From JBCCBV01 sp039033855 (GTDB taxonomy: Bacteria > Planctomycetota > Phycisphaerae > Phycisphaerales > Phycisphaeraceae): a DNA stretch of 64,000 nucleotides. Below, in pieces: positions 36,716 to 45,673 of this stretch (positions within the stretch are counted from its first letter, which is position 1; every line of letters starts with the position of its first letter). A program made the position numbers and the translations under genes. Location of the stretch: the NCBI GenBank assembly GCA_039033855.1, contig JBCCBV010000016.1, positions 19,696 to 83,695 of the forward strand, written 5' to 3'. The notes under the pieces are model-generated. The model was not told the origin of the DNA and ran no database searches. It worked only from the letters and a program-made list of their open reading frames with translations.

Positions 36716-38529
36716 AGCAGCACCGCCCCGGCCGTAATCAAGTTCAGCAGCCCGATCCACCCCACGCTCTGGCGGACCGTCGCCGGCAGCAGGAGCACGG
36801 GCAGGTTGGCCCACGCCAGAGTGTGACGCGCCACCCGGGGCGCCCGTCGGACAACCTGCACCGCCAACGGCTTGGCCGCCGAAGCGCCGCGTTCGGCCAG
36901 GGCAAGCAAGGCCTGGGCGCGGTCGGATCGGCCGTGCGCACCCTCGGCCACCGCCGGGCCGTCGAGCGCGGGCCGACGTGCGGCGCGCTCGTCCAGCTCG
37001 GCGGCGACGTCTTGCGGCGTGGCGCCGGCGTCGCCCTGCGCATCGGGGATGCCGAGCACCGAAGCAAAGCTCTCAAAGTCGCCATCCAGATCGACGTCGT
37101 CGCCTTCGTCGTCTTCCGCGCTACCCGCGAGCATGTTGTCGAGCTGGTCGATGTTGGCGGGCTCGGCGCGCGACGCGGGCCGGTCCGGCCGGTCGGCGTG
37201 GTCTTGAGCGACATCCTCGAAGGTGAAGTCGATCTCGAGGTCCTCGCCCCCGTCGTCCGCGGGGTCGGCGTCGGCAGAGGTGGCCGAGGCCTGGGCCTCT
37301 AGGCCGGTGTCTTGTGCAAGCCGTTCGCTGGCGGTCGGCGCGGCGGCGTCAGCGGTCTCAGCGTCCGCGGGCTCGGCTGGGGCGGTTTCGGCAGGCCCGC
37401 CGCCCTGGAGCATGGCGTCGATAAACGCAGAGTCCGCCAGGGCGGAGCCGTCGTCGGTGCCGGACGCCGAGTCGGGGTCGGAATCGGGATCGGGATTGGG
37501 ATCGGTCGGCGCCTCCGCAGAAGCGGGCGCAGCAGGTTCGGGCGCAGCCCCCCCGCCGAGCAACTGGTCGATTTCACGGAGCAGGCGCGACTCTTCGGTC
37601 TCGTCGGCGTCGGCCGCGGCGTCGACAGAGGGCGGGGCCGGTTCGCTCGGCTCTGCCGGCTCGGCTTTGCCGGCCGCTTCGGGTGATGCCGCTGGAGTGT
37701 CCGCAGGGGCGGCCGCCGTGGGCGGAGCGGGCGTGCCGCCCACCGCCGAGTCGATCGCCGCCTGGACGTCGGCCAGCAGCGCAGCCTGCTCGGCAGATAC
37801 GGCGTCGTCGGGTTCGGCTTGAGCCACGGGTTCCTCGGCCGCAGGTGTCTCGGGCGGAGGATCGGGTCCGGGCTCTGCGGCGACCTTGGGCTCCGCGGCG
37901 GCTTCGGCCGCCGGGGGCGATTCCGGGGGCGATTCCGGGGGCGATTCCGGGGGCGATTCCGGGGGTGATTCCGGGGGTGATTCCGGGGGTGATTCCGGGG
38001 CGGGCTCGGGCAGTTCGCCCACGACTTCGACCACCGCCTCGGTCACGATCGACAAAAGCTCGGCGGCGAACGGGTCGATCGGCTCGGCCGGTTCGGCGGG
38101 GGTGGGTTCGGCGGGGGCGGGGGCCGCCAGCGCCTCGGCCGATGCGGATTGCGCGGGCGCGGGCTCAGACGCGGGCTCCGGCTGCACCTCGGGCTCAGAC
38201 GCGCGTTCGGATGTGGGTTCGGATGTGGGAGGTTCCACGGCCGCCACTTCGGCCGCAGGTTCGGCCGACGCGCTCGACTCCGCCTGGCTCGGAGCCGGGG
38301 GCGGGGCAGGGTCCGGGTCCGGGTCTGGCTCCGGGGTCGCAGGAACCTGGGCCGGAGACGGGGCGACCGCCCCGGGTTTGCCCGCCGAGCCCCAGGCCCG
38401 CTCGGTCAGCCCGGGCTCGCGCTGATCCACCTGCGCAAACAGGGCGTCGAGCTGTTGCTCGATCGACGGCGCCGGCTCTTGCGCCTGCGCATCTTGCTCG
38501 GGTGGGGGTTGCTTCGACACGGCGTTCAT
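36697..38529 (-). CDS. Long acidic low-complexity protein with C-terminal membrane segments
   Basis: The protein has 610 residues. The first 550 are very rich in Glu, Ala, Pro, Asp and Ser, with a perfect run of PESP units near residue 185. Short, more ordered islands recur, such as EIDQLLGGG, AAIDSAVGG and DFESFASVLGI, and could be linear binding motifs. The C-terminal 60 residues contain LPVLLLPATVRQSVGWIGLL and NLITAGAVLLYALVF, which suggests a membrane hairpin or two anchors. The long region is therefore probably cytoplasmic or periplasmic and disordered. No family is recognised. ATG at 38527-38529 is the last plausible start. Confidence 0.7.
   Translation of the reverse strand: MNAVSKQPPPEQDAQAQEPAPSIEQQLDALFAQVDQREPGLTERAWGSAGKPGAVAPSPAQVPATPEPDPDPDPAPPPAPSQAESSASAEPAAEVAAVEPPTSEPTSERASEPEVQPEPASEPAPAQSASAEALAAPAPAEPTPAEPAEPIDPFAAELLSIVTEAVVEVVGELPEPAPESPPESPPESPPESPPESPPESPPESPPAAEAAAEPKVAAEPGPDPPPETPAAEEPVAQAEPDDAVSAEQAALLADVQAAIDSAVGGTPAPPTAAAPADTPAASPEAAGKAEPAEPSEPAPPSVDAAADADETEESRLLREIDQLLGGGAAPEPAAPASAEAPTDPNPDPDSDPDSASGTDDGSALADSAFIDAMLQGGGPAETAPAEPADAETADAAAPTASERLAQDTGLEAQASATSADADPADDGGEDLEIDFTFEDVAQDHADRPDRPASRAEPANIDQLDNMLAGSAEDDEGDDVDLDGDFESFASVLGIPDAQGDAGATPQDVAAELDERAARRPALDGPAVAEGAHGRSDRAQALLALAERGASAAKPLAVQVVRRAPRVARHTLAWANLPVLLLPATVRQSVGWIGLLNLITAGAVLLYALVF
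37915..37998. repeat. Six tandem 12-bp coding repeats (PESP)
   Basis: TTCCGGGGGCGA occurs three times and TTCCGGGGGTGA three times from 37921, with partial units at both ends. On the minus strand each unit encodes SPPE. The switch from CGA to TGA variants divides the array in half, consistent with stepwise duplication. Confidence 0.75.
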
Positions 38530-38714
38530 GCTGCGATCCAAACCGGGTACCGCCCGGCCGGGAGCCTGGGCGCAACCTTGTTCGATCGCGCGGGCGCCTC
38601 GGCTTCCATCGGCATTATCGTCACAACCGGCAGAAGCCTGAAGACGCCCGCGCCACATCGCACGCCGCCCGCACCCGCCGCGCGGGGCCCACACCTACCG
38701 GACTCCCTTACGTC

Positions 38715-39476
38715 ATGTCGGACCCTTCGCCCTGGTTCTTCGCCCCACGGCTCGATTTTTCCGGACCGATCGAGCTCGACCCCGGCGAATCCGCCCACCT
38801 GGCCCGCGTGCTGCGCCTGACCAAGGGCGACCCGATCACCCTGTTCGACGGCGAAGGACGCACGCGATCAGCGGTGGTGGCCAGCGCGTCGCCCAAATCC
38901 ACCTTGTGCTCCGCCGAGGGCCCAACCCGATCGCACGCGCCACGCCCGGCCCTGGTGCTGGCCGTGCCGGCGCCCAAAGGCCCGCGGGCCGACGCCATGG
39001 TCGACATGCTCGCGCAGCTCGGGGCGAGCGCCTGGGTCCCGCTCCAAACCGAACGCACCGTCGTCTTGCCCGGCGACAACAAAATCGACAAGTGGCGCAG
39101 CGCCGCCCGGCAGGCCTGCAAGCAGTGCCAAGACCCCTGGGCGATGCGCATCGACGGACTGACCCCAATGCACGCGGTGCTCGACGCGGGCTGGCCCGGC
39201 CCGGTCGGACTGCCCGCGGAAGCCTCGAGATGGATCGCTGATACGCCAAGCGACGCTCCGGCTGACTCAGCGCTTGCCGGCTCCGAGGGCGTAACACGGG
39301 TCACGCCCGGAGGCGCGGGACTGGTGCTCATCGGCCCCGAAGGCGGCTGGACCGAAGCCGAGCGCTACGCCGCCCGCTCGGCCGGGTTCACGCCGCTGGC
39401 CTTGGGCCCCAACGTGCTGCGGATCGAAACCGCGGCCGTGTGCGCCGCGGCGCTCTGGCGATGCGGCTCGACCTGA
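38715..39476 (+). CDS. rsmE: 16S rRNA (uracil1498-N3)-methyltransferase
   Basis: The protein has 253 residues with the SPOUT fold. The N-terminal PUA-like part has GESAHLARVLRLTKGDPITL. The methyltransferase part has LVLAVPAPKGPRADAMVDML, VPLQTERTVV, QACKQCQDP, LVLIGPEGGWTEAE (SAM loop) and LGPNVLRIETAAV. The knot motif normally reads LGxRILRTETA, so asparagine-valine replaces arginine-isoleucine. The long upstream open frame is an antisense shadow of the acidic repeat gene. Confidence 0.95.
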   Translation: MSDPSPWFFAPRLDFSGPIELDPGESAHLARVLRLTKGDPITLFDGEGRTRSAVVASASPKSTLCSAEGPTRSHAPRPALVLAVPAPKGPRADAMVDMLAQLGASAWVPLQTERTVVLPGDNKIDKWRSAARQACKQCQDPWAMRIDGLTPMHAVLDAGWPGPVGLPAEASRWIADTPSDAPADSALAGSEGVTRVTPGGAGLVLIGPEGGWTEAERYAARSAGFTPLALGPNVLRIETAAVCAAALWRCGST

Positions 39477-39509
39477 CGGGCCTTGTTCAGAGCCCGGGCC
39501 GCGCGTCCG

Positions 39510-39515
39510 TACACT
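39510..39515 (+). promoter_or_regulatory. Putative -10 box TACACT (leaderless Cld-family gene)
   Basis: TACACT ends 6 bases before the GTG at 39522. Confidence 0.45.
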
Positions 39516-39521
39516 GACGCC

Positions 39522-40343
39522 GTGAGTCTCGACGCCCCCGACGCCCCAGCCCCGACCCGCGCCCCAGCCGGACCTGCCCCGACAGGACCTGACCCGGCGC
39601 GCGCCGAAGCGCCGCCCACCCGCGGGCGCCCGCAGGTCGAACCCGCCGACGTGCGCGAGCACGGCGGGCGCGGCGCAGCGTCCGACCGCAGGCTCTTGCT
39701 CCAACTCGTGGCGTACACCGGCGTGACGGACCCGCAGCCCCTGCTCGACGCGGTGGCGCAGTCCGGCCTCGACGTGGTGGTGTACGCCGACGCCCTGGAC
39801 CCCCGCGGCCTGGCCCTGCTGTGGTCGGGTGAAGACGACGCCCCGCTGGTCGGCCCGTGGCGCGCGCTGCAGAACGAACCCGCCTTCGCCAGCCTGACCA
39901 CCCGGCCGGGCCTGACGATGACCGGCCGCACGTATGCCGTGGGCTACGAAACCGACCTCGACGACGTGCTCGTCGACCGCCCCCGCAGGCGATTGGCCGA
40001 CGCCGACCTGCCCTGGTGCGTGTGGTACCCGCTGCGCCGCAGCGGGGCGTTCGAGCGGCTGCCCGCCGAGGAGAAGAAGTCGATCCTCGCCGAGCACGGG
40101 ACCATCGGGATGTCGTTCGGCGCCGCGGGCCACGCGCACGACGTGCGCCTGGCCGCCCACGGGCTGAACCACGACGACGCGGACTTCATCGTCGGTTTGC
40201 TGGGCCCGAAGCTGGCGCCGCTTTCGGTGCTGGTGCACCGGATGCGAGCCACGCGCCAGACCGCCGAGTACATCGAAAGCCTCGGGCCGTTCTTCGTCGG
40301 CAGGAAGCTGGGCGCGTACGGGCCGCACCTGACTCGCACCTGA
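39522..40343 (+). CDS. Chlorite dismutase-family heme protein (coproheme decarboxylase-like)
   Basis: The protein has 273 residues. A 50-residue Ala/Pro-rich N-terminal extension precedes the Cld/HemQ-type fold. It has DLPWCVWYPLRRSGAFERLP, whose tyrosine matches the radical tyrosine of ChdC, and EKKSILAEHGTIGMSFG, whose histidine matches the proximal heme ligand. RMRATRQTAEYIESLGPFFV and GRKL close the domain. The absence of an obvious distal arginine for chlorite chemistry favours the coproheme decarboxylase branch. GTG is chosen for the TACACT box. Confidence 0.85.
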   Translation: MSLDAPDAPAPTRAPAGPAPTGPDPARAEAPPTRGRPQVEPADVREHGGRGAASDRRLLLQLVAYTGVTDPQPLLDAVAQSGLDVVVYADALDPRGLALLWSGEDDAPLVGPWRALQNEPAFASLTTRPGLTMTGRTYAVGYETDLDDVLVDRPRRRLADADLPWCVWYPLRRSGAFERLPAEEKKSILAEHGTIGMSFGAAGHAHDVRLAAHGLNHDDADFIVGLLGPKLAPLSVLVHRMRATRQTAEYIESLGPFFVGRKLGAYGPHLTRT

Positions 40344-40395
40344 CCCGGGCGTCGACGCCCGCCTGACCGTATTCTCGATTTTGCAAGAGGGAACC

Positions 40396-41853
40396 ATGAC
40401 CACCACCGCCGCCGACCTCGACGCCCGCCTCGATTCCGCCCGCGCCGCGCTGCAAGCCTGCGGGCAGGCGCACGTGCTGCGGGCCTGGGACGACCTCGAC
40501 CACGACGGCCGCGCCCGGCTGCTCGACGACATCGAGGGCGTCGACTGGCCGGAGGTCGACCGGCTGATCGAAAGCCACGTCAAGCAGAAGCCGGTGTTCG
40601 CCGCGCCCGACAACGTCGAGCCGGCACCGGTGTTCCCCGCGTCGCCCACCGCCGACCTGGAAGGTCGCTACGCCCAGGCCGTGAAAGCCGGCAAGACGCT
40701 GCTCAAACAAGGCAAGGTCGCGGCGTTCTGCGTGGCCGGCGGGCAGGGCACACGCCTCGGCTGGCCGGGCCCCAAGGGCACGTTCCCCGCGACGCCGATC
40801 CTGGGCAAGCCGCTGTTCCAAACCTTCGCCGAGCAGTTGCAAAAGGCCGGGCGGACCTACGGCAAGACGCCGCCGTTCTACGTGATGACCAGCCCGGTCA
40901 ACCACGCCGACACCCTGGCGTTCTTCGAAGAGCACGACTACTTCGGCCTCAGCAAGACCGACGTCATGCTGTTTCCGCAGGCGATGATGCCGGCCGTGGA
41001 CCTGCAAACCCACAAGGTGCTGCGGTCGGCGCCCGACCGGCTGGCGCTTTCGCCCAACGGGCACGGCGGGTCGCTCAAAGCCCTGTGGACCTCCGGCGCC
41101 ATCGCCGACATGCGCAAGCGCGGCGTCGAGCAGGTGTCGTACGTCCAGGTCGACAACCCGCTGGTCAAGGTGCTCGACCCGCTGTTCCTGGGCCTGCACA
41201 CGCTCGGCGGGGCGCAGATGTCCAGCAAGGCGCTGCCCAAGGCCCACGCGATGGAAAAGGTCGGCAACTTCTGCAAGGCCGGCGGCAAGGTCCGGGTCAT
41301 CGAATACTCGAACATGCCCGACGAGCTGGCGCAAAAAACAAACGCCGACGGGTCGCTGATGTTCAACGCCGGTTCGATCGCCATCCACACGATCGCGGTG
41401 TCGTTCGTCGAGCAGTTGAACCAGAAGGGGTTCGGCCTGCCTTGGAACCGGGCGGAAAAGAAGGTGCCGTTTGTCGACGACGCCGGCGCCGAGCACAGCC
41501 CGGACACGCCCAACGCGGTCAAGCTCGAAACGTTTGTGTTCGACGCGCTGCCGTTGTGCGACGAATCGATCGTGCTCGAAACCGACCGGGCCGAGGAGTT
41601 CGCGCCGATCAAGAACGCCGACGCGGCCGAGGGCGAGCCCGAGCAGGCGGACAGCCCGGCGTCGAGCAAGCGGATGCAGAGCGAGCGCGCCGCGGCTTGG
41701 CTGGCTTCGGCCGGGGTCGACATCCCGCGCTCCGCCGACGGCGGGGTCGACGCGGTGATCGAGCTGTCGCCGCTGACCGCCGCGGGGCCCGCGGACCTCG
41801 GCCGGGCCGAGCTGCCGGAGTCGATCGAGGCCGGCGCCGCGATCACGCTCTAG
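40396..41853 (+). CDS. UDP-sugar pyrophosphorylase (UDPGP/UAP family)
   Basis: The protein has 485 residues. It has the nucleotide-binding loop VAAFCVAGGQGTRLGWPGPK (LxGGxGTRLG followed by PKG), MTSPVNHADTLAFFEEHDYF, LSPNGHGGSLKAL, YVQVDNPLVKVLDP and VIEYSNMPDE. This pattern fits eukaryote-like UDP-N-acetylglucosamine or UDP-glucose pyrophosphorylases. The NGxGG and VDN motifs are shared by both, so the substrate is unresolved. ATG at 40396 follows AGAGGGAACC. It is separated from the GH92 gene by only 67 bases. Confidence 0.9.
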   Translation: MTTTAADLDARLDSARAALQACGQAHVLRAWDDLDHDGRARLLDDIEGVDWPEVDRLIESHVKQKPVFAAPDNVEPAPVFPASPTADLEGRYAQAVKAGKTLLKQGKVAAFCVAGGQGTRLGWPGPKGTFPATPILGKPLFQTFAEQLQKAGRTYGKTPPFYVMTSPVNHADTLAFFEEHDYFGLSKTDVMLFPQAMMPAVDLQTHKVLRSAPDRLALSPNGHGGSLKALWTSGAIADMRKRGVEQVSYVQVDNPLVKVLDPLFLGLHTLGGAQMSSKALPKAHAMEKVGNFCKAGGKVRVIEYSNMPDELAQKTNADGSLMFNAGSIAIHTIAVSFVEQLNQKGFGLPWNRAEKKVPFVDDAGAEHSPDTPNAVKLETFVFDALPLCDESIVLETDRAEEFAPIKNADAAEGEPEQADSPASSKRMQSERAAAWLASAGVDIPRSADGGVDAVIELSPLTAAGPADLGRAELPESIEAGAAITL

Positions 41854-41871
41854 CTTCCTTCTATCCTTTCT

Positions 41872-41877
41872 TAGAAT
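41872..41877 (+). promoter_or_regulatory. Putative -10 box TAGAAT upstream of the GH92 gene
   Basis: TAGAAT lies 43 bases before the proposed ATC start. It is a better consensus match than most in the window. Confidence 0.4.
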
Positions 41878-41920
41878 ACGGGCCGCCTGCCCCGCTCCGC
41901 CGAGCCTTGGAGCCCTTGTC

Positions 41921-44113
41921 ATCGAACCCATCGACCGGGTCGACCCCTTTATCGGTTGCGAAGAAACCCGCCTGCCCGAGCCCCAAGGCCTGGCCGCCGC
42001 GTGGTGGTGGCCCAAGGCGCAGATCGGCAACACGCACCCGGGCGCGCTGGCGCCGTTCGGCATGGTGTCGGCCTGCCCGTACTCGGGCGCCTATCCCACC
42101 GGCTACGGGCTCTACGCCAAGAACACCGACGGCAAGCCGGGCAAGATGCACGACCGCTACCTGGCGTCGGGCTTCACCCACTTCCACCAGAGCGGCACCG
42201 GGGCGATCCGCAAGTACTACAACTACGTGCACGTCACGCCGACCACCGCGGGGTTCGAGTCGGTCGGCCGGCAATACACGCTTGACGATGAGAGCGCTTC
42301 GCCCGGCTACTACCGGTGCCGGTTGGCGGAGACCGGCGTGGTGGCCGAGGTCGCCGCGGCGCCCAAGGCCGTGGTCTACCGCTACACCTTTCCCAAGTCG
42401 GCGCGCAGCAACATCCTCATCGACTGCGCCCAGGGCGGCATCGCCAGCCCCTACGGCCGGACGGTGCCCACGCTGGCCGACGTCGAGCTGACCTCGCACC
42501 ACACCGCGCGGGCACGGCTGGTGGTCGAAGGCGTGCCGCTATTCGTCCACATCGATTTGGACCGCGAGCACTGGAAGTACGGCGTGTGGTTCGACGGCAA
42601 GAACGTCGGCGGCGGCCGGCAACTGGTCTTCGACCACATCCGCGAGAGCACGCTCAAGCCGTTCGGCGTGCACTTCGGCGGGCCGACCGATGAGGGCGAA
42701 TCCGTCGAACTGCGGCTGGGCTTTTCCTGGCGTTCGGCCGAGCAGGCCCAAGCCAACTTGGACGCGCTGCCCGACCCGTCGTTCGACGCCGTACACCAAG
42801 CGTCGCGCACGCAGTGGGCGAGCACGCTGGGCAAGATCCGCATCGCGCCCGGCGACGAACCCGGCGACCAGGACGCGGCGCAGGTGTTCTATACCGCGCT
42901 GTACCACGCCTGCCTGAAGCCGAGCGAGGCGTCGGGCGAGAGCCCCTTCTGGCCGGGCAACGGGCCGTTCTACTTCGACTTCTGCACGATGTGGGACATC
43001 TACAAAACGCAGCTGCCGTTGATCCAGACCATCGACCCCGAGCGCGGCGCCGACATCGTGAGCGCCTTGCTGACCATCTGCGAGCAGGAGGGCAACTTCC
43101 CCATCGGCTACCGCATGGCCCGGGGCGCCGACCGGTTCTTCCGCCAGGCGTCGGCGCTGGCCCACGTCACCATCCTGGGCGCCCGGCTGCGCGAGTTGCC
43201 CGGCATCGACTGGGACTTCGCCCTGACCTACATGGATAAGGACCTGCAGCGCGGCTACGGCGAAGACTTCCTCGAAAAGGGCGTCGTCCACCCGCTGGTC
43301 CACACCCTGGACCTCGCCTACGGCTGCTACTGCACGGCCCGTTTGGCCCAGCTCCAGGGCGACGCCGCGCTCGCCAAGCGCATGGCCGATTTATCCGACC
43401 GCTGGCGCAACGCCTACGACCCGGCCGACGGCCTGCTGCGCAACTCGACCTACTACGAAGGTCGTAAGTGGAACTACTCGTTCCGCTTCCTCCACGACAT
43501 GCCCGGGCGCATCGCGATGGCCGGCGGGCCGGAGAAGTTCTGCGCTCTGCTGGATCGTTTTTTCGGCTACGGCGCCGAGCCGGTCGCGCAGCTCGGCCTG
43601 CCGCCGCACGGCGAAGCGGAAGAGGCCGGCTACCAACTCAACCGTTTCGAGGGCCTCAACAACGAGCCCGACATGGAAGCCCCCTATGCCTACCTGTTCG
43701 CCGGGCGCCACGACCGTTGCGCCGAGGTGGTGCAGGCGGGCATGCGCTATATGTACGCCCCGGGGCGCGGCGGCCTGCCGGGCAACGACGACTCGGGCGC
43801 GATGTCCTCGTGGTACGTCTGGTCGGCGATGGGGCTGTTCCCCGTGGCCGGGCAGGACGTGCTGCTGGTCGGCTCGCCCCGGTTCCCAGAGGTCGAACTC
43901 GACGTGCAGGGCGGGACGCTGCGCATCACGGCCGAGGGGCTTTCGTCCGAGCGCATCTACGTTGCGAGCGCCACGTGGCGCGGGCGCGACTGGCCGCACG
44001 CCTGGCTGCCGTTGGACGAAGCGCTCGACGGCGGCGCACTGCGGTTGACCATGACCGACCGACCGTCGGGCTGGGGCGCCGAGCCGCCGCCAACCTGGCG
44101 GCTAAGCGAATGA
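41921..44113 (+). CDS. GH92 alpha-mannosidase-like glycoside hydrolase
   Basis: The protein has about 730 residues. The true GH92 N-terminus, VDPFIGCEETRL then GNTHPGALAPFGMVS, is encoded before the first ATG at 42062. No in-frame ATG, GTG or TTG lies between 41855 and 42062. ATC at 41921, with GGAG 8 bases upstream, is the best start. Downstream, FHQSGTGAIRKYYNY, FYFDFCTMWDIYKTQ, GLPGNDDSGAMSSWYVW (acid catalyst region) and FPVAGQDVLLVGSPRF match the family. No signal peptide is seen, so it may act in the cytoplasm or after another route. It probably acts on alpha-mannosides of N-glycan type. Confidence 0.85.
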   Translation: MEPIDRVDPFIGCEETRLPEPQGLAAAWWWPKAQIGNTHPGALAPFGMVSACPYSGAYPTGYGLYAKNTDGKPGKMHDRYLASGFTHFHQSGTGAIRKYYNYVHVTPTTAGFESVGRQYTLDDESASPGYYRCRLAETGVVAEVAAAPKAVVYRYTFPKSARSNILIDCAQGGIASPYGRTVPTLADVELTSHHTARARLVVEGVPLFVHIDLDREHWKYGVWFDGKNVGGGRQLVFDHIRESTLKPFGVHFGGPTDEGESVELRLGFSWRSAEQAQANLDALPDPSFDAVHQASRTQWASTLGKIRIAPGDEPGDQDAAQVFYTALYHACLKPSEASGESPFWPGNGPFYFDFCTMWDIYKTQLPLIQTIDPERGADIVSALLTICEQEGNFPIGYRMARGADRFFRQASALAHVTILGARLRELPGIDWDFALTYMDKDLQRGYGEDFLEKGVVHPLVHTLDLAYGCYCTARLAQLQGDAALAKRMADLSDRWRNAYDPADGLLRNSTYYEGRKWNYSFRFLHDMPGRIAMAGGPEKFCALLDRFFGYGAEPVAQLGLPPHGEAEEAGYQLNRFEGLNNEPDMEAPYAYLFAGRHDRCAEVVQAGMRYMYAPGRGGLPGNDDSGAMSSWYVWSAMGLFPVAGQDVLLVGSPRFPEVELDVQGGTLRITAEGLSSERIYVASATWRGRDWPHAWLPLDEALDGGALRLTMTDRPSGWGAEPPPTWRLSE

Positions 44114-44136
44114 TCCGGCATCGCACGGCGCCGGTC

Positions 44137-44142
44137 TACAGT
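44137..44142 (+). promoter_or_regulatory. Putative -10 box TACAGT (leaderless lipoprotein gene)
   Basis: TACAGT ends 6 bases before the ATG at 44149. The spacer GACGCC is the same as in the Cld-family gene. Confidence 0.5.
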
Positions 44143-44148
44143 GACGCC

Positions 44149-44631
44149 ATGAACACGCCCCGCCGAACTGCCCGGGCCAAGCCGAAGCGCGCCGCGTGCC
44201 TTGGCGGTTTCTTGACGCTCGCGCTGCTGCCCGGCTGCGGGATCGAGCTGGCGATGGTTGGGGCGGCGACGACGGCCGGGCAATCGGCGTTCGGGGTGTT
44301 TCGGGCCGGCAAGCTGACGGTCAACCGCCGGCAACCCATGGAGGGGCTCCAACGCGCCGCCGAAGAGGCCCGGGCCGCGCTCGACCTGACCTTTGTCGAC
44401 GTGCGCGACCACGACCCCGAACGGTGGGAGCTCAAGCTCAAGGACGACCGCAACGCGCACATCACCATCCGGCTCGTGCGCAGGACGTCCATCGTGACCC
44501 AGGTGCAGGTCGATGTCGGGCCGTTCGGATCGCGGTCGATGGCGCAGCTGGTGTACGCGGCGATGCACCGTTCGCTGCCGCCAGACGAATACGCCCCGGC
44601 CGATGGCGGCGTGGCCTTAGGCTCGGATTAG
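44149..44631 (+). CDS. DUF3568-like lipoprotein
   Basis: The protein has 160 residues. A lipoprotein signal ends at LALLPGCGIE (residue 26). The mature part begins with a Gly/Ala stretch (MVGAATTAGQSAFGVFRAGK) and then LTVNRRQPMEGLQRAAEEAR and RNAHITIRLVRRTSIVTQV, matching the DUF3568 pattern of small periplasmic lipoproteins of unknown role. The start is set by TACAGT 6 bases upstream. The final codon is 7 bases from the convergent CPBP gene. Confidence 0.7.
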   Translation: MNTPRRTARAKPKRAACLGGFLTLALLPGCGIELAMVGAATTAGQSAFGVFRAGKLTVNRRQPMEGLQRAAEEARAALDLTFVDVRDHDPERWELKLKDDRNAHITIRLVRRTSIVTQVQVDVGPFGSRSMAQLVYAAMHRSLPPDEYAPADGGVALGSD

Positions 44632-44638
44632 CCAGGGG

Positions 44639-45532
44639 TTAGAGGAAGCGCCAGTCGCCTTGGTACAGCGTGTAGCCCCAGAGCAGCGCGTTGACCAGGC
44701 CGTGCGACCAGATCACCGGGCCCAGGCCGGCGCGTTTGGCCTCGGGCAGGCTCGGGCGGTTGGTCCACCACACCATCAGGCACCAGACCACGCCGCAGGC
44801 CACGCAGCCGGCCCAGTCGCGCGGGACGTGGCTGATGGCGAACACGGCCGTCGATGCGCACACGCTGAACACCGTGATTTTGTAAAGCGGGGTTTCGACG
44901 AGCTGCTTGGTGAACGCCGGGGGCTGCGCGAGCGCCTTCTTGCCGGCGGCGGTGTTGGCGGCCCAGTCGCCCAGGCTGGGCAAATCGCAGGCGAACTGGA
45001 TCAAGCCTGTTTTCGTGGGCCGCCAGCGGTGCAGGCCGCGCAGCATGGCCGAGCGGATGAACACTTCTTCAAAAACCGGGACAATGAGCGCCATGCCGAT
45101 CAAGCGCAAAACCATCGAGGCCCACATCCACGCGGGGTGCGTGTCGCCGAGCTTCTGGATGGGGTGCGTGCCGGTGGACGAGCCGTGGCCGAACGGCCGG
45201 ACGTCCAGGTCGCCGATCACCGCGCCCAGCCAGACCCAGGCGACCACCAGCAGCACCGCCGAGGGGACGACCGTCCAGTGGAACCGCAGGTTCATCTCGG
45301 GCACCAGCTTGCGGACCCGCCAGAGCAGCCAGACGGTCGCCACGCATTGCAGCGTGTACCAGAACGGCTGGAGGTGGGGTTCGAGGTCGGTGAGGAACCC
45401 GCCGAAGAACATCGCCAGGATCCACACGAAAAACGGGATTACCCGCGGCCGCCAGGGGTCGGCGGCCATCCACTGGTCCAGGGCCTGGGCCTTGGAGAGC
45501 ATCGGCGGGGTCGGCGGTTCGGGTGCGTGCAT
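44639..45532 (-). CDS. CPBP/CAAX-type intramembrane metalloprotease
   Basis: The protein has 297 residues with about eight hydrophobic segments. The protease motif is PVFEEVFIRSAMLRG (EExxxR). Downstream, FAISHVPRDWAG and WSHGLVNALLWGYTLYQ supply the later histidines. The overall arrangement, starting WRPRVIPFFVWILAMFF, resembles the CAAX-protease-related proteins that accompany exosortase/PEP-CTERM systems. Three PEP-CTERM substrates occur in this window, so a role in that sorting pathway is possible but unproven. Confidence 0.85.
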   Translation of the reverse strand: MHAPEPPTPPMLSKAQALDQWMAADPWRPRVIPFFVWILAMFFGGFLTDLEPHLQPFWYTLQCVATVWLLWRVRKLVPEMNLRFHWTVVPSAVLLVVAWVWLGAVIGDLDVRPFGHGSSTGTHPIQKLGDTHPAWMWASMVLRLIGMALIVPVFEEVFIRSAMLRGLHRWRPTKTGLIQFACDLPSLGDWAANTAAGKKALAQPPAFTKQLVETPLYKITVFSVCASTAVFAISHVPRDWAGCVACGVVWCLMVWWTNRPSLPEAKRAGLGPVIWSHGLVNALLWGYTLYQGDWRFL

Positions 45533-45673
45533 GAACGGTCGCCCGGAAGTGAAACGGCGTGGCGGATCGGCGCGGTCAAAGTGTATCGGCGGGCGCGGGG
45601 CGCACCGCGCGGGAATCGGGCCGGGCCGTGTGACGGTCTGCACGCGGCGCAAGCCCAGACCAAGGCCCGGGCG

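Noticed and set aside
37921..37992. 12-bp direct repeats as a CRISPR-like or regulatory array
   Set aside because: Units are contiguous without spacers and lie in frame within a coding region, encoding PESP.
40186..42063. Minus-strand frame of about 620 codons opposite the UDP-sugar pyrophosphorylase
   Set aside because: It is an antisense shadow with no motifs. The pyrophosphorylase on the plus strand has all family signatures.
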